NCBI GenBank assembly: GCA_020086605.1
Contig: JACBWW010000004.1
Span: forward strand, 17,990,526 to 18,054,525
DNA length: 64,000 nucleotides
Direction: 5' to 3'
Source: Lanius collurio
Taxonomy: Eukaryota; Chordata; Aves; Passeriformes; Laniidae
The first letter of the stretch is position 1. Every line of letters begins with the position of its first letter. Below the pieces are notes generated by a model that was not told the origin of the DNA, did no database searches, and worked only from the letters and a program-made list of their open reading frames with translations. Made by a program: the position numbers and the translations under genes. Shown piece after piece: positions 48,080-60,013 of this stretch.

Positions 48080-48460
48080 CAAATATCCAACCTAAACCTC
48101 CCCTGACTCAGCTTCATGCCATTTCCTTGAGTCCTGTCACTGGTCACAAGAGCAAAGAGATCAGTACCTGCCCCTCCAGAGGCAGTTGTAAACTGCAGTG
48201 AGGTCTCCCCTCAGTCTCCTCTTCTCTAGGCTGAACTAACCAAGTGACCTCAGCCCACTCCTCATGCAGTTTCCCTTCCAGGCCCTTCACCATCCTCATG
48301 GCCCTCCTTTGGATGCTATCTAATGGCTTAATGTCTTTTTTTATATTGTGGTGCCCAAAACTGCTCACAGTATTCAAGGTGAGGCCACACCAGTGTGGAG
48401 CAGAGTAAGACAATCCCCTCCCTTGACCGGCTGGCAATGATGTGCTTAATTGTCTTTCAT
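48080..48460 (-). mobile_element. CR1 LINE 3' region fragment, minus orientation
   Basis: Recognisable blocks in order include TATCCAACCTAAACCTCCCC, GTCCTGTCACTGGTCACAAG, GAGGTCTCCCCTCAGTCTCC, GGCCCTCCTTTGGATGC, GTGGTGCCCAAAACTGC, TTCAAGGTGAGGCCACACCA and TTGACCGGCTGGCAATG. It belongs to a different CR1 subfamily from the copy at 36632 and lacks the extreme 3' terminus. Confidence 0.92.
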
Positions 48461-51400
48461 CATGACAGACATCTGACAGCACCCACGATAGACAGTCCAG
48501 ATCCTCAGGCAGACTGAATGGAGGATCACTGCAATTTATGAAAAAAGGAGCAATGAGAAATCCATTCTTCAGACTGTGGGACAACCTGACCACTCAGCAC
48601 CCTCCCCCATGCACTCCTGAGGCAGAGGCAGGTCCATGGGGAGAAGTGGATAAAGACTTGAGAAAACACTGTTTTCTCTGGCACATCTTTTCCATCTGTC
48701 TCTGATCTGGTAGCTTAATATGCCTTGAAATAGCCTCCATACCAGTGCAGCACACAACACAGGTCAGAGTGAAGGAGCTGGCCCAGTATCCAATGTGCTC
48801 AAAAATTTATCCTGGATCCAGGGACTGCACTGCCAAAGCCCACATCACACCTGCATCAGTGTACACTAAATCTTAAGCTGATAAAACCAAACTGCCAGAA
48901 GCCTTCTGGAAAACCATAAACCTGCACATTAAGATGAGCTGAGACCTAGGTGGAAAGGGGGAAAAGTGTCTCCTACAAGTGAGATCTTGCTTAGGGGTCA
49001 GAAAATTCAGGAGCACATTGAGAACTGCCAAGAGTCAAGCTGAGTTAGACCTTTGAGAGGAACGTAACACCATTCCCAGCAGGGCTATAACCATGGAAAT
49101 AAAAACGAACGAGGAGAGGTGCCATCCCTCTCTGCAGAGCAGGGGTGCAGTGACAGATCATCTTCCCAGTTCTTGAGGGCCCTCAGCCCCAGGCACTGTC
49201 ACTCCTGCTGATGGAGGGACTCAATCTCCAAGTCTGTTCCACTCCTTTGCTTCTTCCTAATGTAGGGATAACTTCCTTCTCATCCCAAGTCCCAGATACT
49301 TTCCCATTCTTTTCTGGTGAGTGCCAGAAGTAGGAAGTTGTACTTCGATCATGTAAAAAAAGCCAGAGCATGGAATTCTATTTAATACTTTGGTATTCTT
49401 CCTAAGGCTGTTACCCTGGCAGACATGGACATGCCTACTGATAGCTCCAGCATATTTGTACCATGTTCACATCATAGGGAAGAACTTTAAAGTTCAGGAT
49501 CTGAGTTTGACCTTTAAGTTGCAGCTTTTCAACAGCCACATCTTGCTGGATGGGGTGAATATAGCTAGTGCCTTACCAATTCTTAATTCCTTTCTGGATA
49601 TTCCCTTGCAGCATTTCCTATTTCTAAGGCACATGAACGAACTCACCTCTGTATTCCTTCATTTTCTAACACAGTGCTTTAGTCAGGATTCTTATTAGAT
49701 TTTTTTATTTTCAGAACTGATTAATTAACACAGCTTTTTTCTCTCAATGCCAGGTGGTCTTTCAGTGTTTCCTTACACGAGCTTGGAAATGTCCTCAGTA
49801 AAACCTAGTTTTCTGGTGTCCTACATTGGAACCACACAATTCTTTTTTATGCATTATATCAGTGCTTTTTCACATAATGAAGCCAACAGCAACACACTGA
49901 GAGGAAAGAGAATGTGCAGTCTTGCATATGACCATTAGATCAGCATGACACCAGCTTCTTGAGTTTACATTCACCATAACTCTGCCTTCTGCACCAATGC
50001 TATTCATCATTTTTTACCACGATATCAAGATGCTCCAGAGTGAATTAGGAGAGAAGGCTTTCTTACAACTTCAGTTCAATGATGAGTAGCTTATGCCATT
50101 CAATGCTCTCTTCAGCAACTATCTTTGCAGCAAAAATCTCGTCAACACGTGATTTCATGGGTCAAAATTCAGTTTGTATTTCCTTAGCTTTGCCTCTACA
50201 CTCCCTTATTCTGGTTAAAATACTCTAGCATAAGACTTGACCTCTTGCCGAAATGTCTGTAAACCCTCCTAATTATTGCAGTAACTTCTGCATCTTTGCT
50301 TTGGCACTATTCTTCCTGTGGCTTTAGTCAACTCAGTTATTTTATCAACAGTCTCTGACAACAGTACATCTTTCTTTGCTCACCTTGGTTTTGCTGCATC
50401 TTTACCACCAGTTTCACCTGTTTCTGTGCTTTGTTACCCAGTTATGTCCTTATGGTCAAGCAGTCTGTGACACTGGTTGATTTAATATTCTTAAAGATAG
50501 CGCTCATTACTCTTAGTTTTTCCCCTATTTCCAGAGTCTGTTATCTTCTGGAACCCACAACCTAAAGTGAAGAAGCTTTACTGAGTTGTTTCTGTCTCAT
50601 ACAGCTGCTCAGCTTCCTCCGTGATACTGTCCCCACATACCCTTCTATTCTTTTCCTGCAATTCTAATCTTCATGTTCTTGGGCTTTTTTTTTAACGTGT
50701 TTTTTTTTCTCTTTCCATACTGATTTGGTTGCTGCTTTTTCAGGGGACTCTTTGTTTGGTTTTGGGTTTGTTTTTTTTTAAGAAGCTGCTGTTTGCACAG
50801 CAGTTACAGCATAAGTCTAACATGCGTAGGCATAATTCATATAACCCAGTATCCCTGGGGGTTTGTACTCCAGTTGCTAGCCTGTATTCACACCCCTCCT
50901 GCCACCTCTTCACTGCTATTCTTACCCACAGACTAAAACTGGCACAGGAATGCCTACCAGTGTTGAAATCATGCATTCAATTCCCTGCACATACACTGCC
51001 TCCATTTGTATTCACCATCCCATGAATCCTCACTTATCCAGAGGCGCTGTTTGTTTCTTTATAAACCAAATGCAGTTGCTGCTGTTGCATCAAGAGCATC
51101 ATACTGCAGAGATGATCATGACATCCCAAAGTAGGTTCTGACAGCCACACTTCAATTTAAATTGCCATTACTGCCTTATCTTTGGTGTCAGCTTCCTTGG
51201 TGAGAGTGAGGGCTATTTGCAGCCTTATTTTCAATTTTGCTGTCTGTAACACAATCACAGTTTCTTACAACATAAGCTATTTTATGTGTGCTGACATCTG
51301 TAATGGTTGAGCCAAGTATGCTTCTGATGCTCAGAGAGCCAGTCTAGCATCTAATATTGCCAGTCAGATTCTGACACTCTGTACCTACCAGCATGTTTCT

Positions 51401-54400
51401 CTTTTGCCCATGTTAAGCACCACACTAAGGCATAGTGTGTCCTACCAGCCCTTCTCCATGCTGCCTGCGGAATAAAGGCCATGCTTGCCTGCTATTCTCT
51501 CACCAGGCACAGCCTGGGTGCCTGCCATTGCTTGTCAGCCACCACACATCAGAGCACTGCTGAAGTCTGTAAACCACCATGCAAGCAATCTTTGATGTCT
51601 TCAGTGTGTTGGCACCTAACACAATATTGCCATTTGTATGTACTGTCTTGGAGCACCTGAGACACAGCAACTGGCCTTTCATCTGCTACTGGCTAACAAG
51701 GAATAATAATTCTGCTTTGGAGATCAGAAGCAGCACTACCACCTTCTAGCTCTTAGATTCTACTATGGCTTTATTGTCATTTTTAAACTTTTCTTTAGCT
51801 CCTGGCTATCGCGTTACCCCAGTCTGTAGGTCATACATTGAATCTATCTAGTTCCTTCTGTGAGCAGAAGGATGATTTATATGAAAACCCTTTCCTGACA
51901 TACCCAGCTTCTCATGCCCCAAGAATGTAACTTCCTAAACAAAGACAGAGCAGTTGGCTATCAGTCCCTCTCTGAAGCTTTGAACCACTTGCTTTTTTCC
52001 ACCTGGACTCTTCTGTCTGAGAAGACTGCAGAGTGCTGATGGTCTAAAGCCTATAGACCTTCTTCCACACCAAGGTTCAGGCCCCAGTGAGCGCCACATT
52101 AAGCATGATGAAGGCAGAAAGACACTACCCCATAAGTAGTGCCATGAGCACCTTGCCATGCAATTAGAGCTTTTTTTCTGCTGTCTAAAACACGATACTC
52201 TCCCATTGCCACACAACTGCTATCTACTCTAGACGTATGTAGTTTTGAGTAGCATCTTACAGCAAGTCAGATCTTCTGTCTAGCTGCTTCTGCTGCACAC
52301 TGTTAAAAGCAGTAACTTGCACTGCCAGTGCCAAGCACTGTAGTGATCAGTGTCAAAGTTATTTGCCAAACATCAGAACACAGCAGCAGACAAGTCCTTT
52401 GAGGGTAACCAGTCTCTTCACATACACACGCAGCAGCTCTGGTAAACATGGACTTCATCAACAGCCACTTCATTCCTTCAGTTGCTGAACCTGTTGATGC
52501 CAAGGAACCCACCACCTGTAGCATATGGAAATGCTGCAGTGACACTCACTGGTATAAAAAACACGCATGCTCTCGCTTTACTGAGCACCTAACATTCCTT
52601 AGTGTTTTATGGCATCACAGAAATTCCCCATTGTTTAAAGACCAGTTAAAGGCATGGTCACAGCATGGCCTACCAAGTGCACTGAGGTGGAGCATGCTAC
52701 CTCAGAATGCAGGACACTGTAGTACCTCACTATTCACCATAGTACCTCCACATTCCATTTCCATCCCAGGAGGGAGAGACAGCTCCTTCAACTAGGTTCT
52801 AGGTTTGCAGGTCCAAAGATGCATGTGTGCCCTTCCCACAGACACTCTGAGCTACCATTCTTGCTGTTCCTTTCCCCCCACAGGCAACCCCATGTGGTAG
52901 GAGAAGAGTTGCAGGGTTTGTGAACACCCATACATGTAACCTCCCACCCCCAAGAGTGAGTAGGGGGCCACAATGCTGAACAGAGGAAGGAGCTATGAAG
53001 AACTGTTCCTCAGGAGATGGAATTCTAAACCTATTTCACAAGTGGGAACATTCTGGCTCAGTCCTGCACATCTAGCTGGCAGAAGGAACATCCGAGTCAT
53101 TCACAGACAAAGGCTGTTAAAAGCTTTCTAAAAACACGAATGCAGAGAGCCCTGCTGCCCTCCCTCCTCTTCTCCACCAGCAAAGCTCAAAGCTTCCTAC
53201 ACTGTGCACACAGGACAGCCCAGAGCAGACAGCATCTCCTTGGTAGAAATGCCATTTTGCAGCCCCTCATCCAACTGAGTCCCACCATTAGGCCTCCACA
53301 CCTGCCTGTCTAATGCTTTGACTTTTTATCCCTTTTATAAGGAGAAGGGATACTGGTTCTCCAGTCCTCAGCTTTATAAATATTCCCCATTTGCCATTAG
53401 CAGAGCAGTCAGCTCATAGTCCTTTCTCTCTGAGCATTTTCCTCCATACCTTCACAGGGCAGCAAAAAGGTCTAGTTTAGCTGCTCCCACCACTGCAATG
53501 CAGTGACTGACTTGCAAGCAACCTGTGACAGCAGGGTTTTGTTCAGCATCTACCACAACAAGGCTCCCCTATTGCAATAACTGTAAATAAAATGCCCTTA
53601 CTTATTACAGTATTATTAGGATTGCAATTAAGTATTGGAGGCTGCACCACCCACTGGACGGCAGTACAGAGCATGAAGGTAAAAGCTATCCTATTCGTAC
53701 CTGGAGCAGCTCAAAGGGATTTGAGAAGGAAGGAATATCCTGGTCTGAGAAAACCTCAGTGTCTGAGCTGCAGCCTAACAACTGACTTGTTGAAATTACC
53801 CAGGACCTTCCATAACCACATGTGGTCAGGGCTAGAATCTTCCTCAGGAAGACAATCCTGCTCCAGCACAAAGCTCTGCCCTCAGGAGCCAAGGATGGCC
53901 TCAGAGATGAGAGCCCCCACCCCCACACACAAACTCCTCAAAATTATGCCCTGAAAACCAGGGTCATCCGCAAAGACCTCTAATCCATATAAAGACCAGC
54001 TCTGACTAGTTTGCAACAGCACTGTTCAGCTGAGAGGCCTGTATGTGCCTTCAGCTCCCTGGTTGCATGTTAAAATAGCCTGCAATGTTTGGATGGATAC
54101 TCTGGACAGTCCAAGCAATGGAGAAATGCAGCCAAAGACAGATGGCATCACGTTTGCAGTGCCCCCTCCTTGCTGCACTGGCACTGCAGGGGACACATGC
54201 TGGCAAGGGGTCCATGCCTCACCATGGCTCTGCCTCCCTTGCTCCTGGGGCCAGGCCCACTACTAACAGCCACTGCAGAGAAAAAGGCCTCTTACAGCTT
54301 CACACTCAGGAGACTGCATGCTGCCAAGTACCTGGCCCAGGCAATGCAGCTGAAGTAGCAAACACCAGCACAGGGAAGGAGACCACAGAGCAGATGCTCA

Positions 54401-54929
54401 ATGCTGCTTGAGCAGTTGGACACAGGCAGGAGGAGGCGAGAGGTGTGAGGGAGTATTTACTCTTCCTTGGCAAGGAATGTAGCAGAGACTTTTGCATCCT
54501 GTAAGGAGGGAAATACTCAACTGTGAAGATGCAGGAAAAGCATCCATAGGGGTCTCAATGAGGAAGCAGAGGCAATAACCTGCACACTAACTCAGCAGAG
54601 TTTGTTAATCCCCCAGACTCCAAAGACCGGAGGCAATCAATTGCTGCATGGCCTAGGAATGGGGAGGATGGCAGTTCCTGCACCCACACACTCATCCCCT
54701 AGATGGACAGGTTTTTGCATTTTTAAATCACTAGGACTCATACTAAGAATCTGAACTCCAAAGACTGGCATTACCACATGCCTTCACACAAGCTTTTACC
54801 AACAAATTCCTAGGGCAGACTCTGTCAAGAGCCTCCAGACAGAGTTTTTTATGCAAGTTTTCTCAAAACGAGCTAAAAAATCCTCATCTGAGCTGCAGAA
54901 GCATTTGCTTCTGCCGAGCTCTTGGAGTC

Positions 54930-54932
<3 letters not shown>

Positions 54933-54975
<43 letters not shown>
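54933..54975. repeat. (AC)n microsatellite
   Basis: About 21 uninterrupted AC units in the JDP2 5' intron, 0.5 kb from the putative exon 1 donor. Likely length-polymorphic. Confidence 0.95.
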
Positions 54976-54979
<4 letters not shown>

Positions 54980-55481
54980 GGCAGTGGTTGTGTTCCAGGG
55001 CTGGTAATGCAAGCCATAGAGCAGTCTGCCAAGACAAGCAAGAGAACGAGCCAGGCCCTGTTTCATTGGCCACCATACGCTGCATATGGCCCTGAAACCA
55101 GCCAGCACAGTGTTCTCACCCTCCTTGAAGGCATAGGAGACCCTGTGTTTTCAAATACACCTCCACAGGGCCTTCATTAAAGGAAAATGGAAACATAATG
55201 TGGCTCTTGCTCCCCTGGTATTTCTCCCTTTCCCCCAATTTGCTCTCAAACCTATTTCCCTTCCATGGAAAAAAGAAAAGTGCCTCCTGGAGCAGAGCGT
55301 GCAAAAGAATGCAACTTCCATTCAACTCCATGCCTGACTGCTAAAGCGGACTTGGGACTGCGCGGTGGGGGCACCTCCAGGGCCCCTTTCCTTCCCTGGG
55401 CCTCCTGGGCTGGAGACAGGGCAGGCGACAATCAGCCATCCCGGCACGGGCCGGCAGCCGCAGGGAGCCCGCACCCCTCAC

Positions 55482-56240
55482 CTGCGCGCCCGGCCGGCAG
55501 GTGAAGCGGGGGCAGCGAGCGCCCGAAAGCGGGGGAAGGCCGCCCCTGCTGCCCCGCAGCTCCTCGGTGCAGCGGCAGCCCAGAGCCAGGCACCCCCAGA
55601 GGCAGCCCCAGCCCCCGCCCGTCGCCGGGTGCGGGGGTAGCAGCCCTGCTCCGAGCCACCCATGCGGCTGTGCCCGCCCCCGTGCAGGGTCTCCCGCATC
55701 TCCGCGGTGCGCCCGACCNNNNNNNNNNNNNNNNNNNNNNNNNNNNNNNNNNNNNNNNNNNNNNNNNNNNNNNNNNNNNNNNNNNNNNNNNNNNNNNNNN
55801 NNNNNNNNNNNNNNNNNNNNNNNNNNNNNNNNNNNNNNNNNNNNNNNNNNNNNNNNNNNNNNNNNNNNNNNNNNNNNNNNNNNNNNNNNNNNNNNNNNNN
55901 NNNNNNNNNNNNNNNNNNNNNNNNNNNNNNNNNNNNNNNNNNNNNNNNNNNNNNNNNNNNNNNNNNNNNNNNNNNNNNNNNNNNNNNNNNNNNNNNNNNN
56001 NNNNNNNNNNNNNNNNNNNNNNNNNNNNNNNNNNNNNNNNNNNNNNNNNNNNNNNNNNNNNNNNNNNNNNNNNNNNNNNNNNNNNNNNNNNNNNNNNNNN
56101 NNNNCAGCCCCGCCGCCTCCGCCGCTGCCCCGACCCCCGGGCCCCGCCGGGTGCCGATGTCGGTGCCGGCCGCCGCCGGGGCGCCTTGGCCCGCCACCGC
56201 CCGCCGCCCCGGTGCGCGCCTCCCGCAGGCTGTGGCAGGC
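55482..56240 (-). other. JDP2: Putative JDP2 5' exon (mostly UTR, contains gap)
   Basis: Start is estimated about 27 bases below the TATA box at 56273-56267; the end is set by the CAG|GTGAGG donor. Joined to the acceptor at 45258/45257 it would form the 5' UTR. About half is unread N, and the true exon could start inside the gap. Confidence 0.45.
55719..56104. other. Assembly gap (386 N)
   Basis: Run of N inside the JDP2 CpG island. Reading frames through it are not meaningful. Confidence 1.
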
Positions 56241-56266
56241 GGCGGGGTGGGTTGCATCAGCCCCGG

Positions 56267-56273
56267 TTATATA
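56267..56273 (-). promoter_or_regulatory. JDP2: TATA box TATATAA
   Basis: The minus-strand TATATAA is flanked by GC-rich sequence on both sides (CCGCTATATAACCGGGG), a typical strong TATA context. It predicts initiation at about 56240. A TATA box inside a CpG island fits an inducible AP-1-family gene. Confidence 0.7.
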
Positions 56274-56333
56274 GCGGCCCCTGGGCTGCGGGGAGGGGTC
56301 GGGAATGCGGAACCGGCCGGGCTGCCAGCGCCA

Positions 56334-56340
56334 CACGTCA
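56334..56340 (-). promoter_or_regulatory. JDP2: CRE half-site TGACGTG
   Basis: Lies about 65 bases upstream of the TATA box on the same strand, the usual place for a CREB/ATF site. JDP2, ATF2 and CREB bind TGACGT cores, so auto- or cross-regulation is plausible but unproven. Confidence 0.45.
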
Positions 56341-56399
56341 GGGAGGGCGGGGGAGCGGGGCCGCGGGGCGGGGAGCTCCGAGCAGGGGTGGGACCAGCC

Positions 56400-56560
56400 G
56401 GGGCACCCCGACATCCCGCACCTCGGCATCCCGCACCCCACGGCGCGGCATCCCGCTCCTCACGGCCTAGCATCTCCGCATCCTGCACCCCGGGACCCCG
56501 CACCCGCCGCCCCTCGGCAACCCTCTGCCCTCGCAGCCGGCATCCCCGGCACCCTCCGGC
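56400..56560. repeat. Imperfect tandem repeat of CATCCCGCACC-like units
   Basis: Degenerate units of 13-20 bases (CATCCCGCACC, CATCCCGCTCC, CATCCTGCACC, GACCCCGCACC and variants) recur 8 or more times, 130-290 bases upstream of the JDP2 TATA box. It looks like a young minisatellite inside the promoter island. Confidence 0.65.
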
Positions 56561-57840
56561 ACCTCTTGACCCCTCTGCACCACGGCGCCCCGTGACCTCG
56601 CATCCTCCGACCGGGTGCGCGCCTTCTCCGCTCTCCGCCTATCTGCTCCCCTACACGTCGCTCCCGTTCCCCGGCGCACGCCAGGACACGGTCGCGGGCA
56701 GTCCCGGCGATGCGGCCCGGTGTCGCCACAGCCGTGCCCGAGCCAGCCCGATTTGTGCGGAGCCTCCGCTCCGCAGTCCTCAGCCTGAGCCGGGGAAGAA
56801 GGAGGCAAAGGACCAGGGAGAGTATCTAGTGCTCCCCAGCAGCAAGCCCACCTCACCCAGGGGCAGCAAAGGCACAGGGGCAGGGAGGGCTGCAGGGTCA
56901 CTCCACTGTCCCGTGGGAGGCAAGAACCTCCTCATCTCATCCCTCCCCCTGGCTTGCTCATGCCCCACACAACATCGTCTCCCTTTTACAAGGGTCAAGG
57001 GCTGTCAGCCTCAGCTCCACCAGTCTCCTTTGACTGGCTTGGAGAGCAACCAGCTGTTTGGTTTTTTTCCTCCCATATCATCAGTGGGACATCTGGGAGG
57101 GACATTGCCTAAATCACAGGCACACTCATGGTGCCCAGTGTTCTAGCACCTTGATATCAGATGAGGATGGTGGAGCAGGTGACAGACTGATAACTGGGGG
57201 CCTTCCTGATAACTGATTTGTGTTTGTTTCTTTCCTCTTTCTCTCTAACATTGGCCCCTTCAGCTGCATCAGCCAAACTGTTCTGGGAAGCAAAACTTTG
57301 CACAACTGGAGGACCATGCTGGACCTGCCATAGGTACTGGATGCTCCACGGCTGTTGCTCCAAAAGTATTTCAGGACAGAAAGGCTCCATTTTCTTTGGA
57401 AGGGCAAAATCCTAAGAGTGGTTAGCAAAACCACCGGGCTGAGCAGCACTTCCCAGCTAAGTGACAGTGCCACCTCTCCGACCCACCTAAGTGCACAGAG
57501 AGGCACCATCCACTCTGTCTTGTTTTCCTTCCCCCGACTTGTCAGCTGTTGTTTCTTTTCAGTGTTCACCAATGTAATTTCTTTTCACATTTGAGGATTC
57601 ACACTATTCATCATCTACAAGGTCTTGCCATCAGCACTTCCAGCCTTCTTCATCTGTACCTCAGCAGCAGAAAGAGAATTCAGGTGGAGAGATCTGGGAC
57701 TGAGCAGGAACAGGGGATCAGAAATGCTGTGTTCAATACAGGATTTAACCCGCCCAAGTTGTCCTACAGAAATAGGTAACATCCTGGCTTGGCAGGACAC
57801 TGCACATGTATTTTCATTCTGTTGTCTTCTCATGCTGTTG

Positions 57841-57869
57841 TTCTTTTTGTTTGTTTGTTTTGTTTTCAG
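57841..57869. repeat. (TTTG)n-type low-complexity repeat
   Basis: Short run of TTTG/TTTTG units ending in TTTTCAG. It resembles a 3' splice site by chance. Confidence 0.7.
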
Positions 57870-59978
57870 AGAAGCAGAATACTGTTGATACACTTTTGCA
57901 TACAACCTCAGTATTTCCTTAATCTTGGCACCTCATCTTGGGGGGAAAGGAGAAATGTAAGCCGAGATATATTTTTTCCATATGTATTCCTTCACTTTCC
58001 TACATCAGCTAGGACAGACTTTTCTATTGCCTTAAGCTGGAGGTATCCCAATGGGGTTGAAGAACAACATCTCTCTCCAGCAAATCAGACAACAAGTTGC
58101 CTTCAGGGCATGGCAGCTTCCTCACAACTGCTGCATCCTGAGGGAAGGGAAGAGGACAAACATGGGGAATTTCAGAAGATGACCCGGTTGAGCAAGGTCC
58201 AGTCCAGCACATGGTTCCTCCTGCAGCCTTTCCCTGCCCTGGGGAAGGTGGGAAAGTGCAATTTTCCCTTCTTTGCTGGGGGCTGGAAGAAAGAGAGGTC
58301 TCCCTGCTCTGTCTTCCACTTGTTGCCTTTGTCATTTTTCTTTCACTGGTGGGCCAAGCTGGGAGATTTCATTGCAACATAGACATCTACTGCCCCAGCC
58401 TTGAGTACTGGCCCCTTTCCTCCCAGATAGCCTCCACAGGATGGGAGCAGGGATCCAACATCCACCACTCTGTGTAAGACCAGCACGTGCAGCATGTTTG
58501 CAGAAGGTTGGGAGATGGGGAGGAGAGTCCATCAATCTATACTTCTTCCCTTCCCTGCTTCCCCACTGCAGGTCCTGGAGGCAGGTGAGCCTCTGTTATT
58601 ATAATAATCCAAGTCAGTTATTTAATTTAACTATTGAAGAGCTGGTTCTAGGGAAGCAATCCTTGTTTGGGACAGTGCTTACGCACATGTTTAAAAGGAC
58701 AACCTTGCATCATTCTTTCTTGACTTGGGAACTCTTGTCTCACAGGGGAATTTTCCTTGCTCTTGCAGCCGCCTGCACTTGAACTGTTCTTTTCCCAAGC
58801 TGGGTTTTGCCTCATGTAAACATCAAATATGTTTAGTTTTTAGATAGTTTCATTTTGGCTTGAAAAGGCGTAACGATTCATTGAGAATTTGTGGCTTCAG
58901 TGGGTAAAAGTGAACAACAAAGTCACCAACAACTCGCTGTTTGCCAAATTATGCAGATAAACACGTCTAGCCCTACCAGGGCTGGTCAGTCTTACCACTG
59001 CTGTGGAAACATGTGCTGACAAAGACAAATTAATCAAATGTGAATGGCAGCATTTGCAATAGAGACAGGACCTGTTGAGAAAGAAAAGCAAAAGTTCCGC
59101 TACACAGAACATAAAAAGCTGTCAGTACCTTGCTGCTTGGCAGATGGCTTTCTCTTCAGATGAAAGGGATGATTTGCATATTTTTGTCCAAAATAAAGTG
59201 TGTGGAAGGTGAAGGCTCATGGATGTGGAAACAGCCCTGCAACACAACATGGGGCCAGAAAGTTATCAGGAACAGAGAGAACTCTAGAGCAAAACAGAGC
59301 TGCACTAGCAGAGAAGTTTGACTGCAAAGGAGTTGCTCTCAGTCCTCAGGAAAAGGCTTTGCCTTTCACCTGCCAGCATGCATTCCTCTGCCTTCTCTAC
59401 ATGGATGAGCTGTGCAGCTCATCAGCTGGATTTAGGCCTAGGCCAGGACACCACAAAACAGCACAGCAGCCACCCTTGTTCTTTCACCCTTCTTCTGGAT
59501 TGTCCCTCTCACAGCAGGAGTGGACACTGCCCTGGGGCAGGCCCATGTCTTCTGAAGGTGGGCGGGGGAGGCAAAGTCAGTACTGGTCTCTCTTGCCAGG
59601 TTTCCCTTGCTGTTACAGCCCTGTCCATAGCACAGCAACAAGAGCCACAGCCCGGACAAGGCTCCTGAGGGTCCTTGACATTTAATGTGTCCTGTCCAAA
59701 TGCACTGAGAGCATATTTAAGACCCCAGCAATGGTAGTTCTTTGATTTTCCTCTGCACCGTCCTGATGCCACTATTAGTAGAGATGAGCTCACAGTAACC
59801 TCACTGGGACGTTCTTGGCCAAGAAAGCAAATGATACACTAGACCTAAACACCTCTGTTGCATGTCCAAGCACAGTTTTATGTGTAATGTAATGTAATCA
59901 ATACTCTGAGTCTAATTAGGATGTTAGCCATCCCAGTTCACCTCCATTTTGCAATCTCTTCAGGGCTGATTAGCACAA

Positions 59979-60013
59979 CAACATGCACGTGGGACATGCC
60001 TGGCAGATATAAA
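59979..60013 (+). promoter_or_regulatory. p53-like decamers overlapping an E-box, followed by TATAAA
   Basis: Two RRRCWWGYYY-type decamers (59979-59988 with two mismatches; 59992-60001 perfect) separated by 3 bases flank a CACGTG at 59986-59991. TATAAA follows at 60008-60013. Upstream of JDP2 by about 3.7 kb; motif-only evidence. Confidence 0.25.

Larger units (their letters stand above)
45258..55481 (-). other. JDP2: JDP2 5' intron
   Basis: If exon 1 ends at 55482, this is a 10.2-kb intron separating the CpG-island exon from the first coding exon. It contains two CR1 pieces (46722-46810 and 48080-48460) and an (AC)n microsatellite. From about 49.4 to 51.0 kb the plus strand is markedly pyrimidine/T-rich. 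No further exon was recognised. Confidence 0.6.
55330..56780 (-). promoter_or_regulatory. JDP2: JDP2 CpG-island promoter (interrupted by gap)
   Basis: A 1.4-kb block of very high G+C and CpG, 10-11 kb upstream of the JDP2 start codon. On the minus strand it carries a CRE half-site (TGACGTG, 56340-56334), a TATA box (TATATAA, 56273-56267) and, beyond the gap, a strong splice donor (CGCAG|GTGAGG at 55482/55481). That order fits a minus-strand promoter with a first, largely untranslated exon of JDP2. Assignment to JDP2 rests on orientation and position, as no other minus-strand gene is seen. Confidence 0.7.

Noticed and set aside
54796..55180. Frames encoding runs of Cys-Val or Thr-His
   Set aside because: Translations of the (AC)n microsatellite, not proteins.
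55341..57146. Long frames of 257-494 codons on both strands across the gap at 55719-56104
   Set aside because: Created by N bases and stop-poor GC-rich sequence; no conserved protein is encoded.
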